A DNA stretch of 64,000 bases from Flavobacteriales bacterium UBA1986. GTDB taxonomy: Bacteria; Bacteroidota; Bacteroidia; Flavobacteriales_G; Salibacteraceae. The notes below the pieces were generated by a model that had not been told where the DNA came from, made no database searches, and was given only the letters and a program-made list of their open reading frames with translations. The stretch lies in NCBI GenBank assembly GCA_002336245.1, contig DDDG01000003.1, positions 317,352-381,351 of the forward strand, given 5' to 3'. The translations under genes were made by a program, and so were the position numbers. Position 1 is the stretch's first letter. Each line of letters starts with the position of its first letter. Of this stretch, positions 10,701 to 20,320 are shown one piece after another.

Positions 10701-13700
10701 AACGAAGCGTAGTGAGTTGCCCAAAATCACCGTTGTCCCAAGCATACGTAAGAGCTCCAGTGCCTCCAACCGCGAGGACAAATACATCACCGACACAAGG
10801 CGTGGCGCCACAAACATTATCGTTAACGTTTGAAGAGTCTAGGATTATAGTGGACGAGGCATTGATTTGAACAGAGTCGATGGTAAAACAGCCATTTTGA
10901 TCCGTTACCGTAACGTAATTCATTCCGACGCAAAGGGCTGTAGCTGTTTGAGTTGATTCCCCCCCGGTCCATGCGAACGAATAAGTTGGAACACCACCAG
11001 AAACCGTTACGGTAGCTGAGCCGTCGCAGCTAGACGTACCGGAAGCGTCGCTGATAAAGCTTGCATTTACTCGAAGCGTATCAGCCGCTTCAATTGTATC
11101 CGTATAGAATCGTACACAACTGTTTTGATCGGTCACCCTTAAGGTGTAAATGTTAGGGCAAACAGAATCCAAATCCTGGTCTGTTGTCAATCCAGGTGTC
11201 CATTGATACAAGTAGATTGGAAGACCACCAGAAACACTGACATAGATTCCACCATCGCAATTTCCAGGACAGCTTTCATTGCGAATCGAGTCATGAGTAA
11301 TGGTAGGGGCTCCAATGTTATTGACTGTGAACTCAATGATGTTATTGCATCCCTTCTGGTCGTTGATTGTGACATCGTAAATGTTTGCAGTATAAAAAGT
11401 GTCAAATGCACTTGTTGTAACACCGCCTACTGGCCAGATGTACGAATAGATACCATTTCCACCAGAAGGCGAGGCAGTAACACTTCCATTTGCAACTCCA
11501 CAATCGGCATCAACTACAAAGAAGCTCGAACTGATGGTATCCGGTTCGAAGATGTTGACGGTATCGACATCACTACAGCCGTCATTACCTGTGACGGTGA
11601 CAAAATATTGTCCGATACCTAAACCACTTACCGAGTCGATTGTGTCTGTTAATGCAGTACTCCATGCATAGGAAAAAGGTGCACTACCGCCAGTAATTAA
11701 ATCTACCCGTGCAATCCCATCCATATCCGCATTACAACTTACGCTATCTCCTGATGAGCTTAGAGTAAATGTCGCGGGATTGGCAATGATTGCACTATCT
11801 AGTCCAATACAACCATTCGCCCCAGTAACGGTCACGATATAGGTTCCTGCACATAAATTGGTTACGCTGTCAATCGTATCTGTAAGCGCAGTCGACCACT
11901 GATAAGAATATGGGCTCGTCACACCGCTTGCTACTACTTTAGCCTCAGCATCGCAAACGGACAAACCGCATGAGAGAGGGGAGCTAGACATCAGAGTTTC
12001 AAGGGTATCTATGTTGATGATGGTGTCTCTATAAGTCGCCGAGCATCCAGCAGTGTCAGTCGCAACCAAGGTGTAAACGCCATCACAAAGATTGGTGATG
12101 TCCTCTATGGTGTCACCATTTGACCATACGAATTGAACCGTATCATTAAAGCTTATTACGTTGAGGGATATCTGCCCATCACAAACATTATCGCAACGCG
12201 CATTGGTTTTAGAATCCAAGCTGATGATTGGAGCGCCTTGATCGCTGATGTTTGCTGCAAAACTTGCTGGACAATTGTTGGCATCAGTGACTACCACATT
12301 ATAAATTCCTGCAAACAAACCAGTAATGGTGTCAGACGTAACACCCAAGGCAACACCCGCCGAATCCCATGCAAAACTATACCCAGGAGTTCCACCTGAA
12401 GGAGTAACTATAGCAATACCGTCGTTGATACCACAGCTTGAATTAAAAGTGTCAACGATCGCAGTTATTGGAGTCGGATCAACCAAATTGATTGAGTCGT
12501 TCAATTCACATCCTCTCAGGTCAGTCACGGTGACAAAATACTCGGCAGATGGCAAGTCTATGGCAATACTATCGGGCGTAGTCGCTACAGTTGCACCTAA
12601 AGAGCTTGTCCAAGCATAGGAATATCCTGGTGTTCCACCATTTGGAGTGATGGTAACGCTTCCACTGCTGTCTCCATTACACTGAACTGAGGTAGAATCT
12701 GTAAAAGCGATGCTGAAAGCAGCTGGTTCAAAAAGACTTGCCGTATCCCTAATTATGCATCCATTGCCATCTTCAATTTCTACTACATACTGTGTATTTC
12801 CAGAAAGGTCTATTGCAATGGAATCTGAAGCACCTGCAGTTACGCTTGGAGTCCAGGTGAAGCTAAAAGGTTGTGAGCCATTAAAGGGTGTTACCGTTAA
12901 ACTTCCAGTAGTGTCACCATTACAGTCAACTCTAGAACTATCTGTAAAAACAGAGCCCAGGGGAAGTGGATCGTTCAGCGTGAAAGAAACTGTGTCTGAA
13001 CAAGAACCGTTATCCGTAACAGTCACAAAAATTGGAACACCACCTGGCAATTCAATTCGAATACTATCCGATGTTCCTGAGGTTCCATGACTCCAATTGT
13101 AAGTGAATGGCGGAGTGCCCGTGATGGGAGTTACAATCAGCTGACCTGTCGAGTCTCCGGCACAACCAGGGTCATCATTGATACTGAAATTAGCTGCGAA
13201 ATTCGAGGGGTCAGTAAGAGAGTCGGAAACTACGGCAGGACAGCCATTGGCATCAGTAACCGTTACGCCATACAAGATGCTCGCTGAGAGGTTTATTGCA
13301 ATGCTATCCGACGCTCCTGTAGTTATTGCCCCCGGACCCCAGGCAAATAAATAACCGGGAGTCCCACCAGTTGGAGTGACTGTCAGACTGCCATTGTTTG
13401 ATGGACCGGCGCACGTTAACACCGTACTATCTGTAAAGGCTACAGTAAATGTGGGAGGATCTATCAAGGATTTCTCTGTAGAATCCACACAGCCGTTGTT
13501 GTCTGTGACAATCAAGCGATATGAGCCCGCACCGAGATTAATTGCAATAGAATCGCTGATGCCCGTATCGACAACAGCTACACTTCCGACCTCTTTCCAT
13601 GCATACGCATATGGACTTGTTCCGGAAACTCCTCGACCAAACAATACACCGTTTGTATCACCTACACATAGAATGCTCGTGCTGTCAAAAATCTGGGCAA

Positions 13701-16700
13701 GGACCGCCGAAGGTGCTGTCAAGTTTCTGAGCACGGAATCTTTGCAGCCAGTGCCGTCGGTAACTACTACTTTATAAGTAATCCCGGATGTAAGATCAAT
13801 TGCAATACTGTCTGAACTTCCAAGAGTAACCGAAGGAGTCCAAACAAAAGTGAATGGCTGATTTCCAGATTGAGGCGTTACTGTGAGGGTCCCATTGGTA
13901 TCACCAGCACAGCTCAAGAGCGTACTGTCTGTGACGATGGTACCCAAGCCTGTTGGATCTTGAAGTGTAATGGTACGAATTGCAGTACATAAACTGTCGT
14001 CCGTTACGGTTACACTCACCAATGTTCCACCTGTAATCGTGGTTCCGATACTGTCTGGTGTGCCGGCAGTCGCATTGCTCCAGTTGTATGTGTAGTTGCC
14101 TGTTCCGCCGTTTGGTGTAATTGTAACTGAACCGTTGTTACCTCCGGTACATGAAACACTTGTGCTGTCAGTGAAACTGGCAGTCAGTAGAACTGGGTCT
14201 GTCAAACTGCCTGTGAGATTCGCTGGGCATGAATTGCCATCCAATACTGTGACTGTATATGATGTTCCACCCGTCAACGAAATAGCGATGCTGTCCGATG
14301 TTCCTGTTGCTACTCCCAATGGCCAGCTGAAGGTATATCCTGCTGTTCCGCCCGTTGGGGTTACCGTTAAACTTCCTGTATTGTTTCCGTTACAATCGAT
14401 CGATGTACTATCCGTGAAGGCTAGGGTCATCTGTGTTGGCTCCCTTAAAACATAATCCAATGAATCTTGACAACCGCTGTTGTCTTCAACCACCACGCGA
14501 TAGGTATCTGCTCCAAGATCAATGGCGATGCTATCTGATGATCCGATGGTCACCGCACCTCCGCTCGTAAGGTTCGACCATACAAATGAGTAAGGTGATG
14601 ATCCCGTAAGAGGTGTCACCGTGAGAGAACCCAAAGTATCTCCGTTGCAATCGATGGCTGTACTGTCGGTGATGGCTACATTTAGTCCACCGGCTGCATT
14701 GCTCAATGAAGTGAAAATTGAGTCTGTACAACCACTTGCATCCGTTACTAAAACTCCGTAGTTAATGCCGCCCGAAAGGTTGATTGCAATGCTGTCTGAG
14801 GTTCCGGTTGTAACGCCTCCTCCTCCAGCCCAGCTGAAGGTATAACCAGGTGTTCCTCCACTTGGGGTAACCGTTAAACTTCCATTGGTGTCGCCCGGGC
14901 AAGAAATGATAGTGCTGTCCGTGAAGGAAGCCGTTACCGTTGTTGGATCTTGAAGTGTAATGGTACGAATTGCAGTACATAAACTGTCGTCCGTTACGGT
15001 TACACTCACCAATGTTCCACCTGTAATCGTGGTTCCGATACTGTCTGGTGTGCCGGCAGTCGCATTGCTCCAGTTGTATGTGTAGTTGCCTGTTCCGCCG
15101 TTTGGTGTAATTGTAACTGAACCGTTGTTATCGCCGTTGCACAATACAGAAGTGCTGTCTGTGAATGTCGCCGTAACTAATGTTGGATCCTGCAAGGTGG
15201 TGGTCACTGAGTCACGACATCCGTTGGCATCCACAACCAATACCTCGTAGGCTACATTGCCACTCAAACTCTCTCCAATGCTATCGGCCGTTGGGTTGGC
15301 AACTGCTGGAGTCCAAGTAAAGGTGTAACTCAAGGTTCCCCCGGTTACGGCCGAAAATAATTTTCCGTTCGATTCACCATTACAGCGGACTGAGCTGCTG
15401 TCAACAATTGAAATATTTAAGGCAGCTGGATCGCTTAAGTTTATTTCTGCAGAATCTTTACATCCACCGCCATCTTCAACGATAACACGGTAGGTGCCGC
15501 TTGAAAGATTGATCGCAATGCTGTCTGAAGAGCCCGTAGAAACAGCTGTTCCACCAGAAACATCAACCCATGTCCAAGTATATGGTCCTGTGCCATTTGA
15601 AGGAGTGGCCGTCAAACCACCCGTTGAAGTTCCATTACAACCTACGCTGGTGCTGTCGGTAAAGGCAACTGTTATCCCGGTAGGGTCGATTACGGTTGCA
15701 CTATCTACAGCTGGACATAAATTATTATCGAGTACAGTCACTGTATATGTTCCTGCCCCTAAATTAATGGCAATACTGTCTGAAGAGCCTGTAAAAACGC
15801 CAGCCTCCCATGAATAGGTATGTATTGGGCGGCCGCCAGTTGGCGTAACAGTAAACGAACCGTCATTGCCACCTGGACAAGAAACAAGAATTGAGTCTGT
15901 GAATGAAATTTTAAGAGAATCGGGTTCCGTAACCTCTCGAACCAAAGTATCGCGACAACCTCTAGAATCGCGCACGATCACTGCGAAAGTATCAGCAGGA
16001 AGGTCAATTGCTATTGAGTCGCTGGAGCCAAGGGTGATTCCCCCTCCGCCATTTCTAAACCAGAAATACTGATAGCCTGGCGTTCCACCTGAGGGGGTTA
16101 CGGTTAAGCTTGCATTTGTATCACCCGCACATGCAACTCCACTACTGTCTGTAAATACTGCTATTAAATCAGCGGGTTCCGCAAGGTTTGCCTCCACTGA
16201 ATCTTTACAACCCACATTGTCGGTAACAACTATGCGGTAATTTCCGCTAGAAAGATTTATGGCTACGCTGTCAAAACCAGTGAGTGTAGAAACTGTAGAA
16301 CCTCCCGTTAGGTCAATCCATGTGTAGCTATATGGCAAATCACCGCTGTCTGGAGTTGCGAACAATCTACCATTATTGTCTCCAAAACACCTGATGGAAA
16401 CGCTGTCGGTAATATCAACAACCAAATTTGATAGATCAGATAGTGTAAATGAGGCTGTATCCTCACAAAGATTAGCATCGGTAACCGTAACCACATAGGT
16501 TATTCCAGATGTTAAGTTGATTCCAATCGAATCGCTTGCTCCAGTACTCACACCAACAGGCCAGGCGAAGGTGAGAACCCCCGTTCCTCCAGAAGCAGTG
16601 ATAAATGCCATTCCGGTTGTATCACCGGAACAATTGACATTAACAACACTATCTACTGTGGCAACAAGTGCAACCGCCGGTTCATTGATAAAAATCGAGG

Positions 16701-19305
16701 CAGTATCTGAGCAGTTCTCTTCGTTCGTGACGGTAACAAAATGAGTTGCTGACCACAAATTGATGTCGGTGGAGTCAATGTAACTGGATGTACCACTCGT
16801 CCATAAATATTGCACTTCAGAAGGGCATACTCCAAAGCGCAAGTTCGGATGAGTAAATCCACTCTGAAGAACAGTATCCTTAAGGCAAGCATCTTCTACA
16901 TCTGACTCGAAGACTGTGTAAGAGCGATTTGTTCCAGTAGTGGTATTCCTTACGCTTGCCCCAATTTGCGATCCTGCGGCATTATTGAAACATACCTCCA
17001 CTACGATGTTGCTATCGCCATTCCAAACGAATGAATTTGTTAAACTCATCATTCGCCAAGTATCCGAGGTAACTCCCAAGGGAACGGATAGGCTTACTGT
17101 ATCAAAAACACTAAATAAGCCCGGAATGAAGTTCGTACTAGATAATGTGTCTTTTGAGGTGACTCCCATGCTGAGTTCAAAATTCGAAACCGTTCCTATG
17201 AAGTTGTCGGCGGAAATTAAAAAGCCGAGGTTTGAAATCTTGTCACCATCTGATAGGCCAGCCGCCTTAAGCTCAGAAACCCTGTAGAGGTACTGTTGCT
17301 TTACTTTTTTCCGTCGACCAAAAGGTGTAGGATATTGACTGAAAGTATTCGCTGTAACGCCTGTTCCAAGGGTGTCAAAAGAGACTGAATCACAGGCGTC
17401 GGAAGTGGTCCCGCTGCTTATGACATCAATTCTTACAGTAGCTGAACCTGTTGAATCCCCTTTACAGCTAATTGTGTCAAAATCAACAATGGAAGCGGTA
17501 AAGGTTGGAGGCCCGTTTACGTAGAATCGATATACTGTATCGCACGAGCGTTGATCCGAGATTGTTACAAAATATCGGCCAGCACAGAGTGTATCTGGAT
17601 GGTTTGTAGTGTCGGAAGTTGTGGACCATGAATAAGAGTATCCCAATGGACCACCCACAGTTGGTGTTCCTCCGATCACTTCTCGGATGTCGATCTCGCC
17701 AAGGCAATTCCCATCGCAATCTAAGTTTGTGACAAATACCGAGTCTGGAACCACACTGATCTCATTGACCTTCGCAATGTTCTTGGAACCGAGGGCACAG
17801 GTCGTGTTGTTGAAGGAGTCGATGACTGTTACACTGTAGGAATCCGTAGATTTTATCCCCGTAATCGTTCTAGTAGTCAAACTCGGGTCTAAAATTCCAT
17901 TCTTTCTCCAAACGAATCCATAAGGACCCAATCCTCCCGAAGTTCTCGCTCTAAGGGATCCGTCCGCATTTTGAGAGCACGATTGGGCAAGTTCATTGTA
18001 GCCAACACAGGTCATGGAATCCACTACCAATATTTTTACAGTTTTACTATTGATTCCGCTGATTGCGCAATTGTCATCCTCCGCGGTAATCGTAACCGTT
18101 CTTGCCGTAGGACTCGCAGCGCCGGCTCGCCAGCTTATGGTTCCAACTGCTGAATCTCTTGCAGTGGAAGTCACGAAGTTTGAGCCCGAGAGCTTCAATG
18201 CATTGTTAGCGCTCAGGTAGATGCTATCACCAGGATCATAAAATTTAAGGTCGAAATCGAGCGAGTCCCCCTCTATGACTTCTACATAAAGCGTATCGGT
18301 CCGAATTCCTCCTTGAACATTACTGATACCACCATTTACCCCGGCTTTAATCTTCGGAACCAAATTTGATCCACAATCTCGAGTCACTACTTGAAAATCA
18401 CGTCGCACTGTGGACTTTACATTTCCCGAAGCGTCGTAATCCTTGACCTCAATAACCACAATAAAGTTCCCGGCATTTGTGCCTCCTGTGGCAGGCGTAA
18501 ACGTTAAAACTCCAGTTGCAGCATTAAATGTCGAGTTTGCAATCGGTTGCGCTGAAGAGTAGGGCGATAAGTAGCTCATCGTAGTAATCGAGCCCGCGCC
18601 GCCTCCAGTTATTTGTTTGGCAGACTCCAGAATCGCATGAAGGCTATCACCATCTGGGTCGGTGATTTGGAAATCGTAACTCGCCTGCTGGCCTTGGCAA
18701 TAATATGGCGCAGGATCGGCACTGAAAATTGGTGTGCTGTTGGTGGAATCAACCACAGTATTGATGGAGGCATCCATATACATCGTCGCACCAGAAGACC
18801 CACTGACGTTTACCGATGTGTTCCGCGCGAAACTCACAAAGGATACCGTCCAATTTGAACAGGAAGAAAGAACAACCGTATCGATGTAGGTATATAGCTC
18901 TAGCCCGGGAAGGGTACCACCAAGTGTTCCACACTCACTGTATGTAATGGAATCCGCACACAATTGTGATATCTCTGTACCACCTGGATTCGACAAAATC
19001 CAAGTCGGGGTGACTGATCCGCCACAGGAGCTGGTTATGCGCGTTCCATTGTGTCTGGATGCACCAAATCCCGTGGGTGGCTGGCGATTGACATTATTCG
19101 TATTGGTGTTTGTTGGAAGACCAACAAAGGGTGCACCTGCGGAACCTCCACAATCCCAATAAAGGTTCATCTTTATTTGGAAGGTGTCCCCATCAATGTG
19201 TGTGTAGGAAATATCGCCACCCGCAAGGTGAGTAGCTTTAAGCTTGGGAGTAAAAATAAAAAGCAGGACAAGCAGTCCTAATATTCGAAACAATCCCGGT
19301 TTCAT
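7768..19305 (-). CDS. Giant SprB-like repeat adhesin with T9SS type B (CHU_C) C-terminal domain
   Basis: 3845 residues from the ATG at 19305 (a GTG 30 nt upstream would add 10 residues before the signal peptide). Order: signal peptide (LGLLVLLFIF, cleavage near LKATHLAGG); an N-terminal region of about 450 residues with the THLAGGDISYT start seen in Bacteroidota CHU_C proteins; about 37 tandem SprB-like repeats of about 82 residues (C.GD..G / GG..PY.F.W / SDSIAINL / Y.V.VTD..GC.D); a non-repeat beta region near 8050-8480; and a gliding-motility type B C-terminal domain starting FSPNGDGVNDGW and ending GPITIMR. An extra domain of about 180 residues is inserted in the first repeats (about 16790-17400). 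The protein is acidic and rich in Asp, Ser and Thr, as for marine adhesins. Likely a cell-surface adhesin moved by gliding machinery or used for attachment. The frame is intact over 11.5 kb. Confidence 0.93.
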   Translation of the reverse strand: MKPGLFRILGLLVLLFIFTPKLKATHLAGGDISYTHIDGDTFQIKMNLYWDCGGSAGAPFVGLPTNTNTNNVNRQPPTGFGASRHNGTRITSSCGGSVTPTWILSNPGGTEISQLCADSITYSECGTLGGTLPGLELYTYIDTVVLSSCSNWTVSFVSFARNTSVNVSGSSGATMYMDASINTVVDSTNSTPIFSADPAPYYCQGQQASYDFQITDPDGDSLHAILESAKQITGGGAGSITTMSYLSPYSSAQPIANSTFNAATGVLTFTPATGGTNAGNFIVVIEVKDYDASGNVKSTVRRDFQVVTRDCGSNLVPKIKAGVNGGISNVQGGIRTDTLYVEVIEGDSLDFDLKFYDPGDSIYLSANNALKLSGSNFVTSTARDSAVGTISWRAGAASPTARTVTITAEDDNCAISGINSKTVKILVVDSMTCVGYNELAQSCSQNADGSLRARTSGGLGPYGFVWRKNGILDPSLTTRTITGIKSTDSYSVTVIDSFNNTTCALGSKNIAKVNEISVVPDSVFVTNLDCDGNCLGEIDIREVIGGTPTVGGPLGYSYSWSTTSDTTNHPDTLCAGRYFVTISDQRSCDTVYRFYVNGPPTFTASIVDFDTISCKGDSTGSATVRIDVISSGTTSDACDSVSFDTLGTGVTANTFSQYPTPFGRRKKVKQQYLYRVSELKAAGLSDGDKISNLGFLISADNFIGTVSNFELSMGVTSKDTLSSTNFIPGLFSVFDTVSLSVPLGVTSDTWRMMSLTNSFVWNGDSNIVVEVCFNNAAGSQIGASVRNTTTGTNRSYTVFESDVEDACLKDTVLQSGFTHPNLRFGVCPSEVQYLWTSGTSSYIDSTDINLWSATHFVTVTNEENCSDTASIFINEPAVALVATVDSVVNVNCSGDTTGMAFITASGGTGVLTFAWPVGVSTGASDSIGINLTSGITYVVTVTDANLCEDTASFTLSDLSNLVVDITDSVSIRCFGDNNGRLFATPDSGDLPYSYTWIDLTGGSTVSTLTGFDSVAINLSSGNYRIVVTDNVGCKDSVEANLAEPADLIAVFTDSSGVACAGDTNASLTVTPSGGTPGYQYFWFRNGGGGITLGSSDSIAIDLPADTFAVIVRDSRGCRDTLVREVTEPDSLKISFTDSILVSCPGGNDGSFTVTPTGGRPIHTYSWEAGVFTGSSDSIAINLGAGTYTVTVLDNNLCPAVDSATVIDPTGITVAFTDSTSVGCNGTSTGGLTATPSNGTGPYTWTWVDVSGGTAVSTGSSDSIAINLSSGTYRVIVEDGGGCKDSAEINLSDPAALNISIVDSSSVRCNGESNGKLFSAVTGGTLSYTFTWTPAVANPTADSIGESLSGNVAYEVLVVDANGCRDSVTTTLQDPTLVTATFTDSTSVLCNGDNNGSVTITPNGGTGNYTYNWSNATAGTPDSIGTTITGGTLVSVTVTDDSLCTAIRTITLQDPTTVTASFTDSTIISCPGDTNGSLTVTPSGGTPGYTFSWAGGGGVTTGTSDSIAINLSGGINYGVLVTDASGCTDSIFTSLSNAAGGLNVAITDSTAIDCNGDTLGSLTVTPLTGSSPYSFVWSNLTSGGAVTIGSSDSIAIDLGADTYRVVVEDNSGCQDSLDYVLREPTQMTLAFTDSTSIDCNGNNTGSLTVTPTGGTAGYTFSWPLGVATGTSDSIAISLTGGTSYTVTVLDGNSCPANLTGSLTDPVLLTASFTDSTSVSCTGGNNGSVTITPNGGTGNYTYNWSNATAGTPDSIGTTITGGTLVSVTVTDDSLCTAIRTITLQDPTGLGTIVTDSTLLSCAGDTNGTLTVTPQSGNQPFTFVWTPSVTLGSSDSIAIDLTSGITYKVVVTDGTGCKDSVLRNLTAPSAVLAQIFDSTSILCVGDTNGVLFGRGVSGTSPYAYAWKEVGSVAVVDTGISDSIAINLGAGSYRLIVTDNNGCVDSTEKSLIDPPTFTVAFTDSTVLTCAGPSNNGSLTVTPTGGTPGYLFAWGPGAITTGASDSIAINLSASILYGVTVTDANGCPAVVSDSLTDPSNFAANFSINDDPGCAGDSTGQLIVTPITGTPPFTYNWSHGTSGTSDSIRIELPGGVPIFVTVTDNGSCSDTVSFTLNDPLPLGSVFTDSSRVDCNGDTTGSLTVTPFNGSQPFSFTWTPSVTAGASDSIAIDLSGNTQYVVEIEDGNGCIIRDTASLFEPAAFSIAFTDSTSVQCNGDSSGSVTITPNGGTPGYSYAWTSSLGATVATTPDSIAIDLPSAEYFVTVTDLRGCELNDSINLVDPTPITAIVDTFNSSCGINDGIAIVTPSGGTPGYSFAWDSAGVALGVTSDTITGLFAGIYNVVVTDANNCPASFAANISDQGAPIISLDSKTNARCDNVCDGQISLNVISFNDTVQFVWSNGDTIEDITNLCDGVYTLVATDTAGCSATYRDTIINIDTLETLMSSSPLSCGLSVCDAEAKVVASGVTSPYSYQWSTALTDTIDSVTNLCAGTYIVTVTGANGCIGLDSAIIANPATFTLSSSGDSVSCNADMDGIARVDLITGGSAPFSYAWSTALTDTIDSVSGLGIGQYFVTVTGNDGCSDVDTVNIFEPDTISSSFFVVDADCGVANGSVTASPSGGNGIYSYIWPVGGVTTSAFDTFYTANIYDVTINDQKGCNNIIEFTVNNIGAPTITHDSIRNESCPGNCDGGIYVSVSGGLPIYLYQWTPGLTTDQDLDSVCPNIYTLRVTDQNSCVRFYTDTIEAADTLRVNASFISDASGTSSCDGSATVTVSGGVPTYSFAWTGGESTQTATALCVGMNYVTVTDQNGCFTIDSVQINASSTIILDSSNVNDNVCGATPCVGDVFVLAVGGTGALTYAWDNGDFGQLTTLRCAGFAFVTVTDAIGDTAVFSFRVTDIGGPVITKSKTDISCFSACDGVARVGVGFGTFTYLWPFDGSTNDSLDGLCPGSYEVRVTQTSTGCVTSDTINIVEPLQIASSFVPTESNCNTSDGQIIAIVSGGTGPYSYSWLDNSLVPLTPAQTTDTASNIGSGIYNVSVTDSRQCSQVIQTTLNDIGGPSIVLDSVNDVSCFGLCDGGIFVTTTGTGTLSYSWTGGSTNEDLTNSCAGPFTLQVSDVPGCKTFLQDTINDAQEIITSLNIVSIPSNSSTCDGEANISVSAGGIAPFSFSWSSGTLGSSANNLCTGVNFVTTTDVEGCFVIDTFNLNPGNVIVLDSIQRTNPNCNTCNGRINLFVSGGTAPYTYLWDNGDNTDSTTGRCSGIVEVTVTDNAGLSESFIFTLSDLPSPNFALNGDNVSCFGENDGKAYVTVLSGTPPITVTWLSISASGDTASNLPAGIYGVEVEDIFGCTAVDTIEIKQPTEIQASFTFQDANCGSSDGSVIAQITTPGGFSPYSYAWFDKDTLALSSQTTDTLKNVSSGVYFLSVTDNNSCSELFNANVNDVGGPTVTLDSLDNESCQGDCDGAINLTSSGTGTLVYNWLPGSLTTEDLSNLCAGNYIISVTDGLGCVSIRSYDVLPADSFDLNLVRTTNTTCESTFDGAIDLSLSGNASGFNYVWSGPSGFSASVLDLNGISIGDYNLTVTDQNGCFDTVSASVSFNTNIDVVAAGDTFLCSSANSIFISAIASSNASVKYTWYDTDGFIYGNLPIAQVTPKEGVTQYVVEAAAGLCVAYDTVQVTYSGFVRADAGPDREITKGDEIEIGGNPTSLLGDSTFWSPSTGILTSTAESNPLVSPSENTTYEVLVRDPFGCFAIDSVLVTVNPLEINDGFSPNGDGVNDGWQLPIVEDYPNILVDIYNRWGQLVFSSVGYTIPWDGRYKGKDLPVGTYYYVIDLNDNTVEDRFLTGPITIMR
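13951..14140. repeat. 190-bp perfect direct repeat, copy 1
   Basis: Identical base for base to 14941-15130 and offset by exactly 990 bp (330 codons, four SprB-like repeats). Flanking bases on both sides differ. Lies inside the giant adhesin gene and keeps frame. Confidence 0.95.
14941..15130. repeat. 190-bp perfect direct repeat, copy 2
   Basis: Second copy of the repeat at 13951-14140, including silent positions, whereas neighbouring repeat units are diverged at the DNA level. Suggests recent gene conversion or duplication with subsequent replacement inside the adhesin gene. Confidence 0.95.
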
Positions 19306-19372
19306 TCTGTGATTCGCTATGGTTGATTCACGCACGATTAGCCCCTAAAAGTACAACATTTTTCGGGAAGAC

Positions 19373-20320
19373 CTACTTGTAAGCGGGGCAGCGCGATTCT
19401 TTAGGTCGTAATCCCGATGGGCATAGGTAATAGGTAAAGACCACTTCGTGAGAATTCTTCGCCAAACGGCTTAAATTTCCTATCGAACGTTCATAGGCAT
19501 ATCCAATCTTAAACTTACGATCATACGTGTATTCTAGCATCCCTGCGACCGAATTGAAGTTACGAAGACTCAAGCCAAAGCCAAATTGCCGTTTTATCAA
19601 ATACCGAATGTTCAAATCAATGGCGGGTAATTGATATGGTACAAAACGCAGCAATAACGAGTACACGTATGTATAGTAATAGTGAATCGACTCATGCTCG
19701 TGTCCTAAAGTTAGAAAATAGGTTCTAGGGTAATTTATGTCGGCCCCATTGTTCAATCCGCCAATGGTGAACTGATTGTTCAATATGTGCTTCATGCTCA
19801 AGCCCGTAAAGAAGTAATTGTGGTACAGCCAAAGTCCAGCAGTGATGTCTGGCGCTTGAAGTAAATTCTGTCCTCGGCTCGAGGCTGGGTCGTAATTCGC
19901 ACTGCTCGGATTCACAGTATTGTAACCAGTACGCTGCTTTCTAATCCCCACACCAATTCCCGCCGACAGATGGAAATCCCGACGAGTTCGAAGGTGATAT
20001 GCATAGCTCGGACGCACTACAAGGGATTGAAAGTAACCGTATTCCTCGCGAACCATGTTCAATCCATAAGCATGAAAATGCCCATGCACACTTGGCTTGC
20101 TGTGATTCGAGAACGCAATCATATTGGCCACCGGAGCCCCATCGAATCCAGTCCACTGCCGACGATCGATGAAGGTAAATTCCCCACACTTATTCATGCC
20201 CATTGAGGCAGGGTTGTAAGACTCGCGGGAATCGTAGATGTGTACAAAATTCTCGGCGTGTTGCGCGAAGCTAAGGCCTTGCATAATCAACACAAATGCT
20301 ATGGTAAGTGCTAACCTCAT
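19373..20320 (-). CDS. PorP/SprF family type IX secretion membrane protein (second copy)
   Basis: 315 residues; signal peptide (LALTIAFVLIMQGL, cleavage after SFAQ) followed by a PorP/SprF-type barrel: ENFVHIYDSRESYNPASMGM near the N-terminus, a DRRQWTGFDGAP strand (compare the RYQWAGINDAP strand of the first copy) and KNSHEVVFTYYL near the end. It ends with an unusual Cys-containing tail (CPSGLRPKESRCPAY) that the first copy lacks. Its start overlaps the stop of the upstream type B secreted protein by 4 nt, so this PorP copy is paired with that small substrate. It precedes the giant adhesin by 67 nt, and the four genes may form one transcript. Confidence 0.87.
   Translation of the reverse strand: MRLALTIAFVLIMQGLSFAQHAENFVHIYDSRESYNPASMGMNKCGEFTFIDRRQWTGFDGAPVANMIAFSNHSKPSVHGHFHAYGLNMVREEYGYFQSLVVRPSYAYHLRTRRDFHLSAGIGVGIRKQRTGYNTVNPSSANYDPASSRGQNLLQAPDITAGLWLYHNYFFTGLSMKHILNNQFTIGGLNNGADINYPRTYFLTLGHEHESIHYYYTYVYSLLLRFVPYQLPAIDLNIRYLIKRQFGFGLSLRNFNSVAGMLEYTYDRKFKIGYAYERSIGNLSRLAKNSHEVVFTYYLCPSGLRPKESRCPAYK

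Noticed and set aside
11203..11622. Long open frames antisense to the giant adhesin (for example 139 codons here)
   Set aside because: They arise from the repetitive composition of the adhesin gene, repeat with its period, and have no protein-like features or start signals.
13951..15130. Regular repeats considered as a CRISPR array or satellite
   Set aside because: The repeats are protein-coding SprB-like units in one long frame, with no short direct repeats and unique spacers.
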